Origin: a virus | IMG/VR virus record: IMGVR_UViG_3300017989_000003 | Location: 62,001 to 126,000 of that record | DNA length: 64,000 nucleotides | Reading direction: 5' to 3' (one strand) | In this document: positions 17,192 through 25,878 of the stretch, piece after piece | Layout: each line of letters opens with the position of its first letter | Position numbering within the stretch: the stretch's first letter is position 1 | Program-made: the position numbers and the translations under genes | Notes under the pieces: generated by a model | The model's input: the letters and a program-made list of their open reading frames with translations, nothing else | The model's database searches: none | What the model was told of the DNA's origin: nothing

Positions 17192-17917
17192 ATGCCAAGA
17201 ATATTGGTGGTACTTATTAAACATAGTGTTGTGCACTCTGTGTTTGAGTTTGACTCTGTTGATGAGGCTGAAAATAAATTTCTGGAGTTATGTAAACAAC
17301 ACGTAAAAAGTAAGTTCGAGGATTGGATGGTACTTGAAGACATCAAGGATATACTAGAAAATGGGTATATTACGTTTGTAGACCCAGAAGATATGTTCGA
17401 ACTATCTGATAACTCCATTTGTATACATCCTGATAACTCTATTTGTATACATCACCTTATGTCACCAGAGGAGAAAAGTAAGAGTACGAGGACAAGGAGG
17501 CGAGTACACGCTTTTGTTGAAGCAAGAATATCTAAGGATGTAGAAGTTGAATTAGCTGAGGATGACGTGTCTACTGCGAAGGCTGCGTTAAATAAGTTCT
17601 GTGACGATGTTGACTATCACACTGAGATTAGACAAGCTGAGTGGACTGAGGACGTTATAGAGTTTTGTGTAGACAAGTTTGATGACAATGGAGTGTACTT
17701 AGACAGTGTATCTTTTGACCTTTACAAGAATGTTAAGCACGAAGGATTTGGGATAGGACAGCTTGTTATCGTAAAAGAACCAAAAGATGATAAGCAGGCA
17801 TGGAAGTGTTGGTTCCCTGGCACAGTTGTCGGTATTAAAGGCAATCTAATATCTATTCGAGATGAAGCTGGGGCTGTTTTTGATGTTGAAAAAACTTATT
17901 TGGAGGAATGTACATAA
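17192..17917 (+). CDS. Unknown acidic protein
   Basis: 241 residues with an internal short tandem repeat (residues 69-86, DNSICIHPDNSICIHH). The C-terminal 60 residues resemble a small beta-barrel (QLVIVKEPKDD...WFPGTVVGI), perhaps an SH3-like domain. Start follows AGGAGGTTAAA. Confidence 0.68.
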   Translation: MPRILVVLIKHSVVHSVFEFDSVDEAENKFLELCKQHVKSKFEDWMVLEDIKDILENGYITFVDPEDMFELSDNSICIHPDNSICIHHLMSPEEKSKSTRTRRRVHAFVEARISKDVEVELAEDDVSTAKAALNKFCDDVDYHTEIRQAEWTEDVIEFCVDKFDDNGVYLDSVSFDLYKNVKHEGFGIGQLVIVKEPKDDKQAWKCWFPGTVVGIKGNLISIRDEAGAVFDVEKTYLEECT

Positions 17918-18528
17918 TGCCACGAAAATACCATAAAGGATTTTGTGGTAAGGTGCAATGCATTTGGGATGGTAATACCTGTAATTGCCCTAGCCCAGAT
18001 AGTCTGTGTCCAATTTCTAATATTGAGAACATTGACGTACCTTACTACTTATGTCATGGCGACGAGTGTAATTCCACTCGAGATTTTGTATGTGTTGCCA
18101 ACGATGCTGGTGATGTTAGAGCAGAGGACTTAGTGTTGGTCTCTGATGATTGTGTTGTATACTACCATGGTCAGAAGATTAATACTGACGAGAATGGGAA
18201 GCTCTTTGTTTACAAAACTAAAACTGACAGTGATTGGATTTTGCTGAAGAAATTTGTGGAAGGACATAAATTATTTTTGAAAAGAGGACATAAAGGAGTA
18301 TATGTCGCAGATAATTCTGGAGATACACCTGATAAAACAGATGACGGCGAGCTAATTATAGATTGGGGTATATTTACCAAGGATAACCTATACGACAGAG
18401 ATTTAAGGTGCTTTTTTATACCGTTAATTGATTCCAATGGGGATAAATCATCAACGGTTGCTTCAGCTGACGAAATAGACTGGATTTACGATAACCTGTA
18501 TCCTAATTGGAGGGAAACATGTTTCTAG
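17917..18528 (+). CDS. Cysteine-rich unknown protein
   Basis: The second ATG (17917) is nine bases from GGAGG and is preferred to 17908. The first 60 residues hold eight cysteines (CGKVQC, CNCPSPDSLCPI, CHGDEC), possibly a metal or disulfide module. The pattern CNC-x(5)-LCPI recurs in the short protein at 19229. Role unknown. Confidence 0.68.
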   Translation: MPRKYHKGFCGKVQCIWDGNTCNCPSPDSLCPISNIENIDVPYYLCHGDECNSTRDFVCVANDAGDVRAEDLVLVSDDCVVYYHGQKINTDENGKLFVYKTKTDSDWILLKKFVEGHKLFLKRGHKGVYVADNSGDTPDKTDDGELIIDWGIFTKDNLYDRDLRCFFIPLIDSNGDKSSTVASADEIDWIYDNLYPNWRETCF

Positions 18529-18962
18529 TACAAACCATTAAAGACAATGTTATCGAAGAAAATTTCGATTTCGAGTATAGAACGCCTGCTCAGGAAAAGT
18601 TTTTTGATTTGGTGCGTCCACACGTTAATGAAAGTATGCTTTCAGAGCTACTTGATTTAGGATACTTTACCATTGGAAACTTTTCTGTGTGTTTTTCTGA
18701 GATTAATAACACTGAACCAAAAGGGGATAAGGAGCTTATTGATAGTGCAAAGATTACTGTGGATTTAGATGATGATGTTACTGACGATGACGATGTATCA
18801 ATGGAAATCTTTATTCACGGTAAGTTTCATTTTTCGATTGGGGAGCATGGATTGACAAAGAATGACGTTGATTTCGCCATCAAAGACGCTCTAGAGGAGT
18901 GCCATAAAAGTATAGGTGACAGATGTGTAGAACTTACAGGAATGGAAGTTGTGGTTTATTGA
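18519..18962 (+). CDS. Unknown acidic protein
   Basis: Start at 18519 behind GGAGGGAAAC, overlapping the preceding gene by ten bases. 147 residues, with an acidic middle (DLDDDVTDDDDVS). It ends in TGA 15 bases before the next start, in the same frame, but a ribosome site lies between them. Confidence 0.68.
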   Translation: MFLVQTIKDNVIEENFDFEYRTPAQEKFFDLVRPHVNESMLSELLDLGYFTIGNFSVCFSEINNTEPKGDKELIDSAKITVDLDDDVTDDDDVSMEIFIHGKFHFSIGEHGLTKNDVDFAIKDALEECHKSIGDRCVELTGMEVVVY

Positions 18963-18977
18963 GGAAAGGATATCAAA

Positions 18978-19217
18978 ATGAACTACTTAAATTGCAAAAA
19001 TATCAGTACTGCTATTCGTAGGGCAAAAACTTTGCTAATTAAACACGCAAAAGCAAAAGGATTATACGAAAATTTTGGACAAAAAGAAGTAAGAGAAATA
19101 GAGGATAAATTTATTCATTCTTCTGATTATTATGCACAAATGAACCTGAACCGCTCTAAACTTAAATCTTTTGTTAATTGGTGCGTTAATTTTGATATTT
19201 CTAAAGTACCAGATTAG
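18978..19217 (+). CDS. Small basic helical protein
   Basis: 79 residues, lysine-rich and helical. GAGGAAAGGATATC precedes the ATG. No family is recognised. Confidence 0.65.
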   Translation: MNYLNCKNISTAIRRAKTLLIKHAKAKGLYENFGQKEVREIEDKFIHSSDYYAQMNLNRSKLKSFVNWCVNFDISKVPD

Positions 19218-19228
19218 AAAGGAATGAC

Positions 19229-19426
19229 ATGAGTAGGTTGTATACTAAGACCGAATGTAATGACGTAGGTTGCATATTTAACAAAAATAAATGTGTGTGT
19301 GCTGATGTCATAGAATTGTGTCCAATTCTTAACATGCACAAATTAGAAACTAAGGCATATAATAAAAAGTTGTTAAAGTTACACCCGAATATAAGGAGTT
19401 CAAAAAATGAAGATTTCTGTAGATGA
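19229..19426 (+). CDS. Small cysteine-containing protein
   Basis: 65 residues with CNDVGC, KCVC and LCPIL, the same cysteine spacing as the N-terminus of the protein at 17917. Both may be one small family. Overlaps the next gene by 20 bases. Confidence 0.6.
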   Translation: MSRLYTKTECNDVGCIFNKNKCVCADVIELCPILNMHKLETKAYNKKLLKLHPNIRSSKNEDFCR

Positions 19427-20063
19427 TATAATAGCGTATTTATCATGTCCAAGATACTACTTGAATAAACAGCTTAATCCCAAGCGTTCGTTCCCATCGG
19501 ACTGGGTTTACAGAAAGAAAATAGTTATTGCACTAGCCACTGACCCTGAGGCTGATGCAAGGAATTTCATGCACGAAAAAATAGATATAGACGTAGCTTC
19601 TGCGTCTGTCTTAAAAGGTGTAGTAGAGAGGCTGGGGTACTCAAAAAAAACATGGGAGGTTAAGCTCGGTAAATTTACGATAACTCATGATGGATTTGTT
19701 AATCAGGAAAATCTGCCAGTTTATATTCACGTCAGTAGCTCTGAATTTAAGTTTACCCCGATTGTTAAGTTTACTGCTATGATTCTCAATGAGCCTGAAT
19801 TTATAATTCATACACACAGGGAGCATAGATTAAGACAGAAGAAAAATGAGAATATAATGACATTTATGAGTAGGTTTATGACATCCATAGCTACTGGAAT
19901 TGATAGGATAAAAGTGACATCACAGGAAATCGAGTCCAATAAACACTGGATTATCAAGACACTGAATAAGATTAAGCGTGGTGATTTCTCTAGCTTTAAT
20001 CCCAAATCTTGTGTTGGAGTTGTTGAGGTGTGTCCATTTTATGGTGTATGCTGGGGGGTGTAA
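19407..20063 (+). CDS. Cas4/RecB-like PD-(D/E)XK fold protein, probably degenerate
   Basis: The N-terminus SVDDIIAYLSCPRYYL and the C-terminus VEVCPFYGVCW match the cysteine-bracketed layout of Cas4/AddB-type RecB nucleases that hold an iron-sulfur cluster. In the expected catalytic region THDGFV is present, but the usual E-x-K is not seen (IHVSS instead), so nuclease activity is doubtful. It could be a DNA-binding relic or a divergent nuclease. Length of 218 residues is normal for the family. Confidence 0.55.
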   Translation: MKISVDDIIAYLSCPRYYLNKQLNPKRSFPSDWVYRKKIVIALATDPEADARNFMHEKIDIDVASASVLKGVVERLGYSKKTWEVKLGKFTITHDGFVNQENLPVYIHVSSSEFKFTPIVKFTAMILNEPEFIIHTHREHRLRQKKNENIMTFMSRFMTSIATGIDRIKVTSQEIESNKHWIIKTLNKIKRGDFSSFNPKSCVGVVEVCPFYGVCWGV

Positions 20064-20064
20064 C

Positions 20065-20559
20065 ATGCGACAGTTAGACTTATTTGATTATAGTGAGTCA
20101 AAGAATAGGGTTATTAAAACATATGCTCAGGCAATTCCATGTATTAGAAGGATTAGTAAGTGTTATGCACTTCAATTAGATGAGGACAGACGTTACATAA
20201 CACCAGGACTGGGTAAGGATATTTTCACTGACTTTAATAACCTAACAAACAAAGAATTTTTATTAAAATGGGAGCGTAGCCTATTCGGTGTTTCGGTAAT
20301 TTCAGACCTTGATTTCCATGACGACGGTACTTACGAAGGCATTGGGATTTCAATGGAGGTGATATATGATGTGTATACCACTGATAGTGGGGTTTTGAGT
20401 ATAATTTTTACTGATATCGCAGGTGTAGGTTATGCTTTTGTTGAGGTTAGTACGAAGTTATCTGAAGAACTAGTAAAAACGTTCGATAGGACGTTGACGC
20501 TCAAAGGTGGGTTTGGTAGCGTCAGACAATTTTTGGAGAGTCAATTCAAATATCAATAA
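20065..20559 (+). CDS. Unknown protein with N-terminal clamp-binding-like motif
   Basis: Start at 20065 after GGGGGGTG, one base past the previous stop. Residues 3-7 are QLDLF, matching the consensus QL(S/D)LF by which proteins dock on the bacterial beta sliding clamp. The remainder is an unknown alpha/beta domain. The next gene starts in the same way. Confidence 0.68.
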   Translation: MRQLDLFDYSESKNRVIKTYAQAIPCIRRISKCYALQLDEDRRYITPGLGKDIFTDFNNLTNKEFLLKWERSLFGVSVISDLDFHDDGTYEGIGISMEVIYDVYTTDSGVLSIIFTDIAGVGYAFVEVSTKLSEELVKTFDRTLTLKGGFGSVRQFLESQFKYQ

Positions 20560-20578
20560 AATGAAAGGAAAACAAGTT

Positions 20579-20938
20579 ATGAAACAATTGTCATTGTTTA
20601 AGTATGTAAGTCCAATAAGTAGGATATCAATAAGTTCCTACGGTAGATACAGTAGTTCAAACTATGGTGTCAGCACTATGATTATCGACCTAGGTTGTAT
20701 CAAATTATATTTTTCGTATAGGACTGTTATAGCGTTTAGAACAGTAGACACTGGGTTGGTCGTTATGAAGAATTATTGGAATTGCACTACAGGTAAGCAC
20801 ATTAATTGGGTCGATGGAGGCTCAAAAGAGGCTAGGAAGCAGCGACTTACTGCCGACGAATTTGAAGATAAGTTATCAAAAGTATTTAAGTCATTTGACA
20901 TGGATGTAAGTCTGAAAGATATCACTAATAGTATGTAG
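20579..20938 (+). CDS. Unknown protein with N-terminal clamp-binding-like motif
   Basis: Start at 20579 (AAAGGAAAACAAG upstream). MKQLSLFKY gives QLSLF at residues 3-7, a consensus beta-clamp motif. The rest is basic with many Ser and Tyr residues. Together with the preceding gene it may form a pair of clamp-targeting proteins. Confidence 0.68.
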   Translation: MKQLSLFKYVSPISRISISSYGRYSSSNYGVSTMIIDLGCIKLYFSYRTVIAFRTVDTGLVVMKNYWNCTTGKHINWVDGGSKEARKQRLTADEFEDKLSKVFKSFDMDVSLKDITNSM

Positions 20939-20947
20939 GGGTTTACG

Positions 20948-21217
20948 ATGAACAGCGAAACGTTTGTCCAGTATGTTAGTAAATTCACAAAGGATTTTAA
21001 TTACCCAGTTCTTGAACCATGTGATGTGGTTATACTTGCTGGAAGTGGCACAGCTAACGACCCATTCGAAGCAAAGGTACACACGAATGTTACATTAGTT
21101 GGGTTTGAGACGAATACTTTTATACTCCGAACGCCAATATTTACATATTATTTAGTGTACGTAGCAGACTCTTTTAAGTACGTATCAAAAATACGAGTAA
21201 ACCACAGCAAAGTCTAA
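20948..21217 (+). CDS. Unknown small protein
   Basis: 89 residues, mostly beta strands. A weak GGGG ribosome site precedes the start. No family is recognised. A phage-type promoter follows the gene. Confidence 0.6.
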   Translation: MNSETFVQYVSKFTKDFNYPVLEPCDVVILAGSGTANDPFEAKVHTNVTLVGFETNTFILRTPIFTYYLVYVADSFKYVSKIRVNHSKV

Positions 21218-21226
21218 GTTCTGAGG

Positions 21227-21254
21227 TTTACAGGGTTATCAAAGCACATATAAC
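21227..21254 (+). promoter_or_regulatory. Phage promoter, TTTACA-N16-TATAAC
   Basis: Same sequence and spacing as the members at 15445, 23746, 32357 and 35664. It drives the genes from 21296. Confidence 0.7.
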
Positions 21255-21295
21255 TTAATACCGAAACTAAAACAAGTTGGAAAGCGAGGTGTAAG

Positions 21296-21490
21296 ATGTT
21301 TAGGCATAAATGTAAAAATTGGCGTTATTGGACATTGACAAATGATACCAGTGTTCTTTTACGGACATGTAAAAAATGTGGAAAAGTCCAACAATGGAAA
21401 TATGTCATGTCTCAATATGCGTGGGTTACACAGATTGAATATAAAGAAAATTATGTCATACAATCCCTAATAAACGAAAGCGAGGTGTAA
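21296..21490 (+). CDS. Small zinc-binding-like protein
   Basis: 64 residues with HKC and CKKCGK, probably one zinc site. Start follows GCGAGGTGTAAG, a junction repeated before the next gene. Confidence 0.6.
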   Translation: MFRHKCKNWRYWTLTNDTSVLLRTCKKCGKVQQWKYVMSQYAWVTQIEYKENYVIQSLINESEV

Positions 21491-21491
21491 A

Positions 21492-21734
21492 GTGAATATA
21501 ACCGAATTTCATAAACTAAGGGATAAAATTAACAATGAGGAAATACCATATTTCCCTAATACAATTCAGGGCTATTGTGACGAAAAGGAATTTTTCGCTG
21601 TACAAAGAGCAAAGTTAAATTTAATGGAAGAAGTATTAAAAATAGCTGGAAAATGGCTTGATAGAGAGTTAGAAACAGCAGAAAAACATAGTGCAGGATT
21701 ATTAAAACTTGCATTACATGTAAAACAAGACTAA
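21492..21734 (+). CDS. Small helical protein
   Basis: 80 residues from a GTG start behind GCGAGGTGTAAA. Helical, slightly acidic. No function is recognised. Confidence 0.6.
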   Translation: MNITEFHKLRDKINNEEIPYFPNTIQGYCDEKEFFAVQRAKLNLMEEVLKIAGKWLDRELETAEKHSAGLLKLALHVKQD

Positions 21735-21746
21735 AAGGAGGTGTAA

Positions 21747-21917
21747 ATGACTTTTTGCATAAATTGTGATTCTGAATTTGAAGATGTGTACGAAAAGGGG
21801 CTTCAACCGTGTCCTTACTGTGGTGCCCTAAATAAGCCATGCGATACTTGTCCAATAATACTAAACCGTGGTTCCTGCTTAGACTGTGAAATAGGAGAAA
21901 CAAACTATGAACAATAA
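21747..21917 (+). CDS. 56-residue zinc-ribbon protein
   Basis: A short frame with AGGAGGTGTAA before the ATG. It has eight cysteines in four pairs (CINC, CPYCG, CDTC, CLDC), a compact two-site zinc protein. It overlaps the next start by eleven bases, consistent with a real operon gene. Confidence 0.65.
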   Translation: MTFCINCDSEFEDVYEKGLQPCPYCGALNKPCDTCPIILNRGSCLDCEIGETNYEQ

Positions 21918-22311
21918 CGAAAAAATAGCATCTGATATAATTCACAAGTTTGAGGAACTTCTTGCTGAGAATGGAATAAAGATTCCAAATTCAGAGCGCA
22001 CTGGTGATGAAACCGAAGCGTGTATATTCGGGACTGACTATTATGCTCTTGAGTCAGCAATCGCCGACATTCTCTGTATCCGTACTGTATGTACATCATA
22101 CAAGATAGTTATTGTCCAATCTATTACAGGAGATTCCTTGGATGAACAAGAACCTTTTATTGTTCTAGAGAGCGAAGCTGAGAAAATACGTGATTATATT
22201 ATTGAACAGTCTGACGGACGAAATACGTTGGTGGCAATAGCTGAGTTTCAGATGGATAACTGTAGTAACATACGGTGTCTTCACACATACTGTAATCCTC
22301 AAGAAACATAG
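21907..22311 (+). CDS. Unknown acidic phage protein
   Basis: 134 residues. The stretch GIKIPNSERTGDETEA followed by YYALE looks conserved-type and resembles small proteins seen in other Bacillota phages, without a known role. A GGAGAAACAAACT ribosome site precedes the start. Confidence 0.65.
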   Translation: MNNNEKIASDIIHKFEELLAENGIKIPNSERTGDETEACIFGTDYYALESAIADILCIRTVCTSYKIVIVQSITGDSLDEQEPFIVLESEAEKIRDYIIEQSDGRNTLVAIAEFQMDNCSNIRCLHTYCNPQET

Positions 22312-22321
22312 AAAGGATACT

Positions 22322-22633
22322 ATGCGTCATTTCTACTATAAAATAAGTAAACGGGCAGTAGGTAGACTAAAAAGGTACTTGATGATTATTGCTGTACGTG
22401 TCCATATAAAACAGGGTGGTGAGGCACCACTAACTTATTTACATGAACAGCTAAGTTACGCACTAGAACATTCCCTTGGTTTTGCAATAAGCAAATCAGA
22501 CATTGATAAGTACTTCGCATCAAAGCTTACACTAAAGAATAAGCTTGCGACCTATAGGCATCTAAAAGAATTGGTACAAGAGTATCTAGTAGCTCAGGAA
22601 ATCATACCAGAAGATTCAGTTATGTTCGATTAA
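22322..22633 (+). CDS. Small basic helical protein
   Basis: 103 residues, basic N-terminus and amphipathic helices. GAAAGGATACT precedes the ATG. No family is recognised. Confidence 0.62.
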   Translation: MRHFYYKISKRAVGRLKRYLMIIAVRVHIKQGGEAPLTYLHEQLSYALEHSLGFAISKSDIDKYFASKLTLKNKLATYRHLKELVQEYLVAQEIIPEDSVMFD

Positions 22634-22654
22634 CAATAACATTAAGGGGTTGAT

Positions 22655-22906
22655 ATGGAATACGAAGTAGTAAAAACTATGATGGTTCAACTAACCGCTA
22701 GTGAGCTAGATAAAGTAGCGAACGAACGCTTAAATTTTGAGGTTAATGATGTTGGCAAGGTTATTTTAGACACTGATGTACTTACAGAAAATTATGAGGA
22801 TATAACCGTGTGGTTTGAGAGGATGATTGCAGAAATAGAGGGTAAGCTACTAAAAGAGTACTGCCAGAACCTTTCTGACATGGAATATTTGTGGTTTTAC
22901 GTATAG
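22655..22906 (+). CDS. Small acidic protein
   Basis: 83 residues, start behind AAGGGGTTGAT. No function is recognised. Confidence 0.62.
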   Translation: MEYEVVKTMMVQLTASELDKVANERLNFEVNDVGKVILDTDVLTENYEDITVWFERMIAEIEGKLLKEYCQNLSDMEYLWFYV

Positions 22907-22934
22907 TACTATGTCCAGTATTAAGGGGAAGATA

Positions 22935-23186
22935 ATGAAAATAATTTGGGAAAACAAAAATTGGGTTATCTTCAAAGATTGTTTCGATACGCATAAGACG
23001 ATTAATGTCCAAAATAAGAGAACTTTTGAGGTTCAGACTCCGATTTTACATGAGAATTCTTATCCTGTTTACTATAGAGTATTATGGGATTTTCCTGAAA
23101 GAATACCAAAGTACATTAAAGAAAAGGTTAAAATGTACTTCAGACGCTGTTCTTTTATGAAAGATAGAGGGTATTATGTCCAGTAA
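22935..23186 (+). CDS. Small basic protein
   Basis: Start at 22935 after AAGGGGAAGATA. The longer frame from 22911 lacks a ribosome site. 83 residues, tryptophan- and lysine-rich. Overlaps the next gene by eleven bases. Confidence 0.6.
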   Translation: MKIIWENKNWVIFKDCFDTHKTINVQNKRTFEVQTPILHENSYPVYYRVLWDFPERIPKYIKEKVKMYFRRCSFMKDRGYYVQ

Positions 23187-23706
23187 CATTACTGAGAATG
23201 GCGCAATTACTCTTGCTGATTTTATTGTTAGCCTTAAGAGTGAATATATTCAACTAGAGCTTTTCCCTGATTGTATAGATATTGATAATATCGAGTTCAT
23301 GTTCTATGTTTCTCTTAACATGGTATTCTTCTTTGACTCAGACCGTGAAGTGCCATCATACGCATCTGACGTGTTGGGAAGTATAACTAAAAAGCTATTG
23401 CTTTCTGAATATGAGATTGAGGACGATGAGTACTTTAGGGAGAATGAGTATTATCATAGTGTGACGTTTGATGGTGTATTGTCCAGTAGTGACTTTAAGG
23501 TTATGCTTGAACGCACTGGAATTAGACCACAATGGTCACGCAATGGCGGTATTCTAACTGAAATTGGTATTATTCCTGCCATTAGTTTTGAAGATAGTGA
23601 CGACAGCGAAGTTAAATTTAATGCCTATGTAACACCATTATGCACTGAGAGACGTAGGCTGAATTGGGATATTGTCCGAAAACATTTTATTGAGAAGTAC
23701 GAGTAA
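23176..23706 (+). CDS. Acidic protein with internal clamp-like motif
   Basis: 176 residues, acidic. Residues 26-30 are QLELF, close to the beta-clamp consensus, preceded by SEYI. GAGGGTATT precedes the start. Otherwise unknown. Confidence 0.65.
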   Translation: MSSNITENGAITLADFIVSLKSEYIQLELFPDCIDIDNIEFMFYVSLNMVFFFDSDREVPSYASDVLGSITKKLLLSEYEIEDDEYFRENEYYHSVTFDGVLSSSDFKVMLERTGIRPQWSRNGGILTEIGIIPAISFEDSDDSEVKFNAYVTPLCTERRRLNWDIVRKHFIEKYE

Positions 23707-23745
23707 AATACTTGTTGTTGTACTTAATTTTCAAAACTGTGCAAG

Positions 23746-23773
23746 TTTACAAGATTTCTAAAATTTATATAAC
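23746..23773 (+). promoter_or_regulatory. Phage promoter, TTTACA-N16-TATAAC
   Basis: Strong member of the family, 29 bases before the start of the gene at 23802. It may also feed later genes including the ubiquitin-like operon. Confidence 0.75.
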
Positions 23774-23801
23774 TAAGCAACAAGATTAACGGGAGGACAA
23801 A

Positions 23802-24350
23802 ATGAATATTTTGGATGTGGACGTAAAACTGAACATTTCTAGAAAATCGGGGGATTTCGTTGTCCCCATAGAGCTTACTTTACCTAAGGATACCGAGATA
23901 GCAGAGCGTATCGTGAAAGACAACTTGCTTGTGGACAGTATGTCACCACGGTTCACGGGGTTAAGGTTTAGGAACTATATTATGTATAGCCTAAGTTTAG
24001 ATAGCTTAACTAAAATGAGTAAAAAAATATCCGATGCTATTAATGAGGATGAACACGGGTATCACAAATTGGTATTTATGTCTAAGACATTCAATGTGAA
24101 TCCGATTAACGCATTGAAGTTTATGGATAACATCGTGTTCCATGATGGAAAGACTGCTGGTGCAGTACTGAAAGAGAAGTGGGTAGATGGAGAAATAACT
24201 GATGAGGAAATTGAGGATTACATTGATTTTGAAAGAATGGCAGACGAGTCCGACGATTACACAGAAACTCCTGATGGGGTTTTTGAGTTTTGGGATATTT
24301 CGCCTGATGAGGATGATAACCGACTCCTTAGTGACAACGATTTCCAATAA
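23802..24350 (+). CDS. Unknown acidic protein
   Basis: 182 residues, acidic C-terminal third. GGGAGGACAAA before the ATG is the same leader as used before the ubiquitin-like and E2-like genes further on. No function is recognised. Confidence 0.66.
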   Translation: MNILDVDVKLNISRKSGDFVVPIELTLPKDTEIAERIVKDNLLVDSMSPRFTGLRFRNYIMYSLSLDSLTKMSKKISDAINEDEHGYHKLVFMSKTFNVNPINALKFMDNIVFHDGKTAGAVLKEKWVDGEITDEEIEDYIDFERMADESDDYTETPDGVFEFWDISPDEDDNRLLSDNDFQ

Positions 24351-24364
24351 ACGAGTAAACAGTA

Positions 24365-24383
24365 AGCAGGCACGTTGCCTGCT
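24365..24383 (+). other. Short hairpin between genes
   Basis: AGCAGGCA-cgt-TGCCTGCT, without a U tract. It could pause polymerase or protect an mRNA end. Confidence 0.4.
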
Positions 24384-24403
24384 GAATAACATAGGAGGAT
24401 GCG

Positions 24404-24838
24404 ATGGTTGAGATTTTCACTAGCATCATGGAGCTGATAACAGAGTTCCTGACGAGCCTAGGAGTAAGCGAGAACGCTGCTCCAATTGTAAAGATTCTTG
24501 TATGCGCTGTTTCAGTTTTCAGCGTGGTAAGCTCTGTGTATGTTATCACGGTTAAATTCAGGCTTATCAAGCTGATTCTGACACTCCTGCGGTTGAACAA
24601 AGAGCAGCGCATTAGAAGAAAGGAGCGCAGGAGTGCTAAGCGGGCAGAACGGGAGAGGATGCTCCTCTCAGCAGAGAGACGACGAAAGGCGATAGAAAGT
24701 ATGCCCGATGACATAGCTGAGTTAAAAGAGAAAGTTAGGCTTTTGAAAGTTGATGTAGACGGCATTAAATATGCTAAGACGTCTAATGCTAAGCCTAAAG
24801 AGCATCAGGGAGAACCACAGCATTGGGATATATGCTGA
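24404..24838 (+). CDS. Membrane protein with coiled-coil tail
   Basis: 144 residues. A hydrophobic segment (about residues 28-48) is followed by a long basic heptad-rich region (RIRRKERRSAKRAERER) and a short acidic coiled coil. Likely a single-span membrane protein with a cytoplasmic tail. GGAGGATGCG precedes the start. A spanin or a superinfection protein is possible, but nothing decides. Confidence 0.65.
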   Translation: MVEIFTSIMELITEFLTSLGVSENAAPIVKILVCAVSVFSVVSSVYVITVKFRLIKLILTLLRLNKEQRIRRKERRSAKRAERERMLLSAERRRKAIESMPDDIAELKEKVRLLKVDVDGIKYAKTSNAKPKEHQGEPQHWDIC

Positions 24839-24872
24839 GGTTTGAAATAAAGCTCAAAAAATATCGCAAAAA

Positions 24873-24899
24873 AAGCGGTTCCCGTAGTCGGAACCGCTT
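24873..24899. terminator. Hairpin, possible bidirectional terminator
   Basis: AAGCGGTTCC/GGAACCGCTT with a seven-base loop. The run of A on the left gives a good U tract only for leftward transcription, and the rightward side is weak. Confidence 0.5.
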
Positions 24900-24976
24900 A
24901 CGTCGTTTCAAGTTTAAGCGGAGGAATAATAACAAACTACCCTATTGGTTTGTTAAACTAATAGATGGGGGGTAGT

Positions 24977-25279
24977 ATGAGATATGCAATCGAAATTGAT
25001 AACTCTGTAAAGGAGTTCACAAGTCTGGTTACGCTTGCTGGATTCCTTAGAGATAACGGTATATATGAAGTTAAGTATGTGTCTAATGACACGTACAAGT
25101 GCAGGTGTCGGCGCAACAGGTGGAAAGTACTCATTAATATCTGGAGAGAATATGAACTTTCTGGCGAAACAGAGTACTTTACACGAAATGACGAAACTGA
25201 GCTTAATTTACTTCTTGTACTACTACCAAGTATGTACCGTACAATGCGTAAAGTGACCAAAACAAAAGGGGCGACGTAA
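24977..25279 (+). CDS. Small basic protein
   Basis: Start at 24977 after GGGGGGTAGT. About 100 residues with CRCRRNRW. Unknown role. It precedes the ubiquitin-like operon by 55 bases. Confidence 0.6.
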   Translation: MRYAIEIDNSVKEFTSLVTLAGFLRDNGIYEVKYVSNDTYKCRCRRNRWKVLINIWREYELSGETEYFTRNDETELNLLLVLLPSMYRTMRKVTKTKGAT

Positions 25280-25333
25280 GTAACGTTGCTATTTAATTTA
25301 CAGATTTCTTTATTGTTCAATGGAGGACAAAAA

Positions 25334-25813
25334 ATGGAAAATGCATGGGAAACAGACAGTAACGAAACCAACGAAACCGAAACCAACGAAACCGAAACCA
25401 ATGTGATTTTAACGGTTTCTGGCGGCTCATTTTCGGAACAGGTTCCAGCCCACGAGGCAACTGACGCAATCGAGCGCATCGCATCACGACTCAATCTTGT
25501 TGATTATATAGTCAAGATTGACGGCGAAGAGAAAGATGTTGATGAAATTGACTTCGAGTCACTTACCAATGGCACGACCATCTCAGTTGAGGCAGACCAG
25601 ATTCCAAAAGCGACTTTAAAGGTAGCGGGTGAAGAACCCCGACGTATGCCAGTTGAAGAATTGACCGCCGACTTCGTAAAGTCTGAAGCTCGCAGAAAAG
25701 AGTGGAAACACGCAACAATAAAAAAGAACGGCGTAGTCATTAATAGCCCAAATGACTTCGTTGTTGCGGCAAATGATACTGTAAGCATTGAAGCTTACGT
25801 CAAGTGGGGCTAA
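25334..25813 (+). CDS. Ubiquitin-like modifier, two beta-grasp domains
   Basis: 159 residues. An Asn-Glu-Thr tandem repeat (residues 10-22) is followed by two tandem domains with the strand pattern and SLxxGTTISV / DTVSIEAYV endings typical of ThiS/ubiquitin-like beta-grasp folds. The chain ends in Trp-Gly, so it has the free C-terminal glycine needed for activation by an E1. Start at 25334 is set by GGAGGACAAAA. E1-like, E2-like and JAMM genes follow, so it is most likely the conjugated modifier. A strong terminator follows the gene. Confidence 0.78.
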   Translation: MENAWETDSNETNETETNETETNVILTVSGGSFSEQVPAHEATDAIERIASRLNLVDYIVKIDGEEKDVDEIDFESLTNGTTISVEADQIPKATLKVAGEEPRRMPVEELTADFVKSEARRKEWKHATIKKNGVVINSPNDFVVAANDTVSIEAYVKWG

Positions 25814-25825
25814 ACATTTTAATCT

Positions 25826-25859
25826 GGCAGGTAGTTACTACACTACCTGCCATTTTTTT
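25826..25859 (+). terminator. Intrinsic terminator after the modifier gene
   Basis: Perfect stem GGCAGGTAGT/ACTACCTGCC with a six-base loop followed by ATTTTTTT. It would make the modifier more abundant than the downstream enzymes. Confidence 0.88.
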
Positions 25860-25878
25860 ATTTGGGGGAACAAATGTT

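Noticed and set aside
18960-18977. UGA joining genes at 18519 and 18978 in one frame
   Set aside because: A good ribosome site lies between them and no homology across the join is visible.
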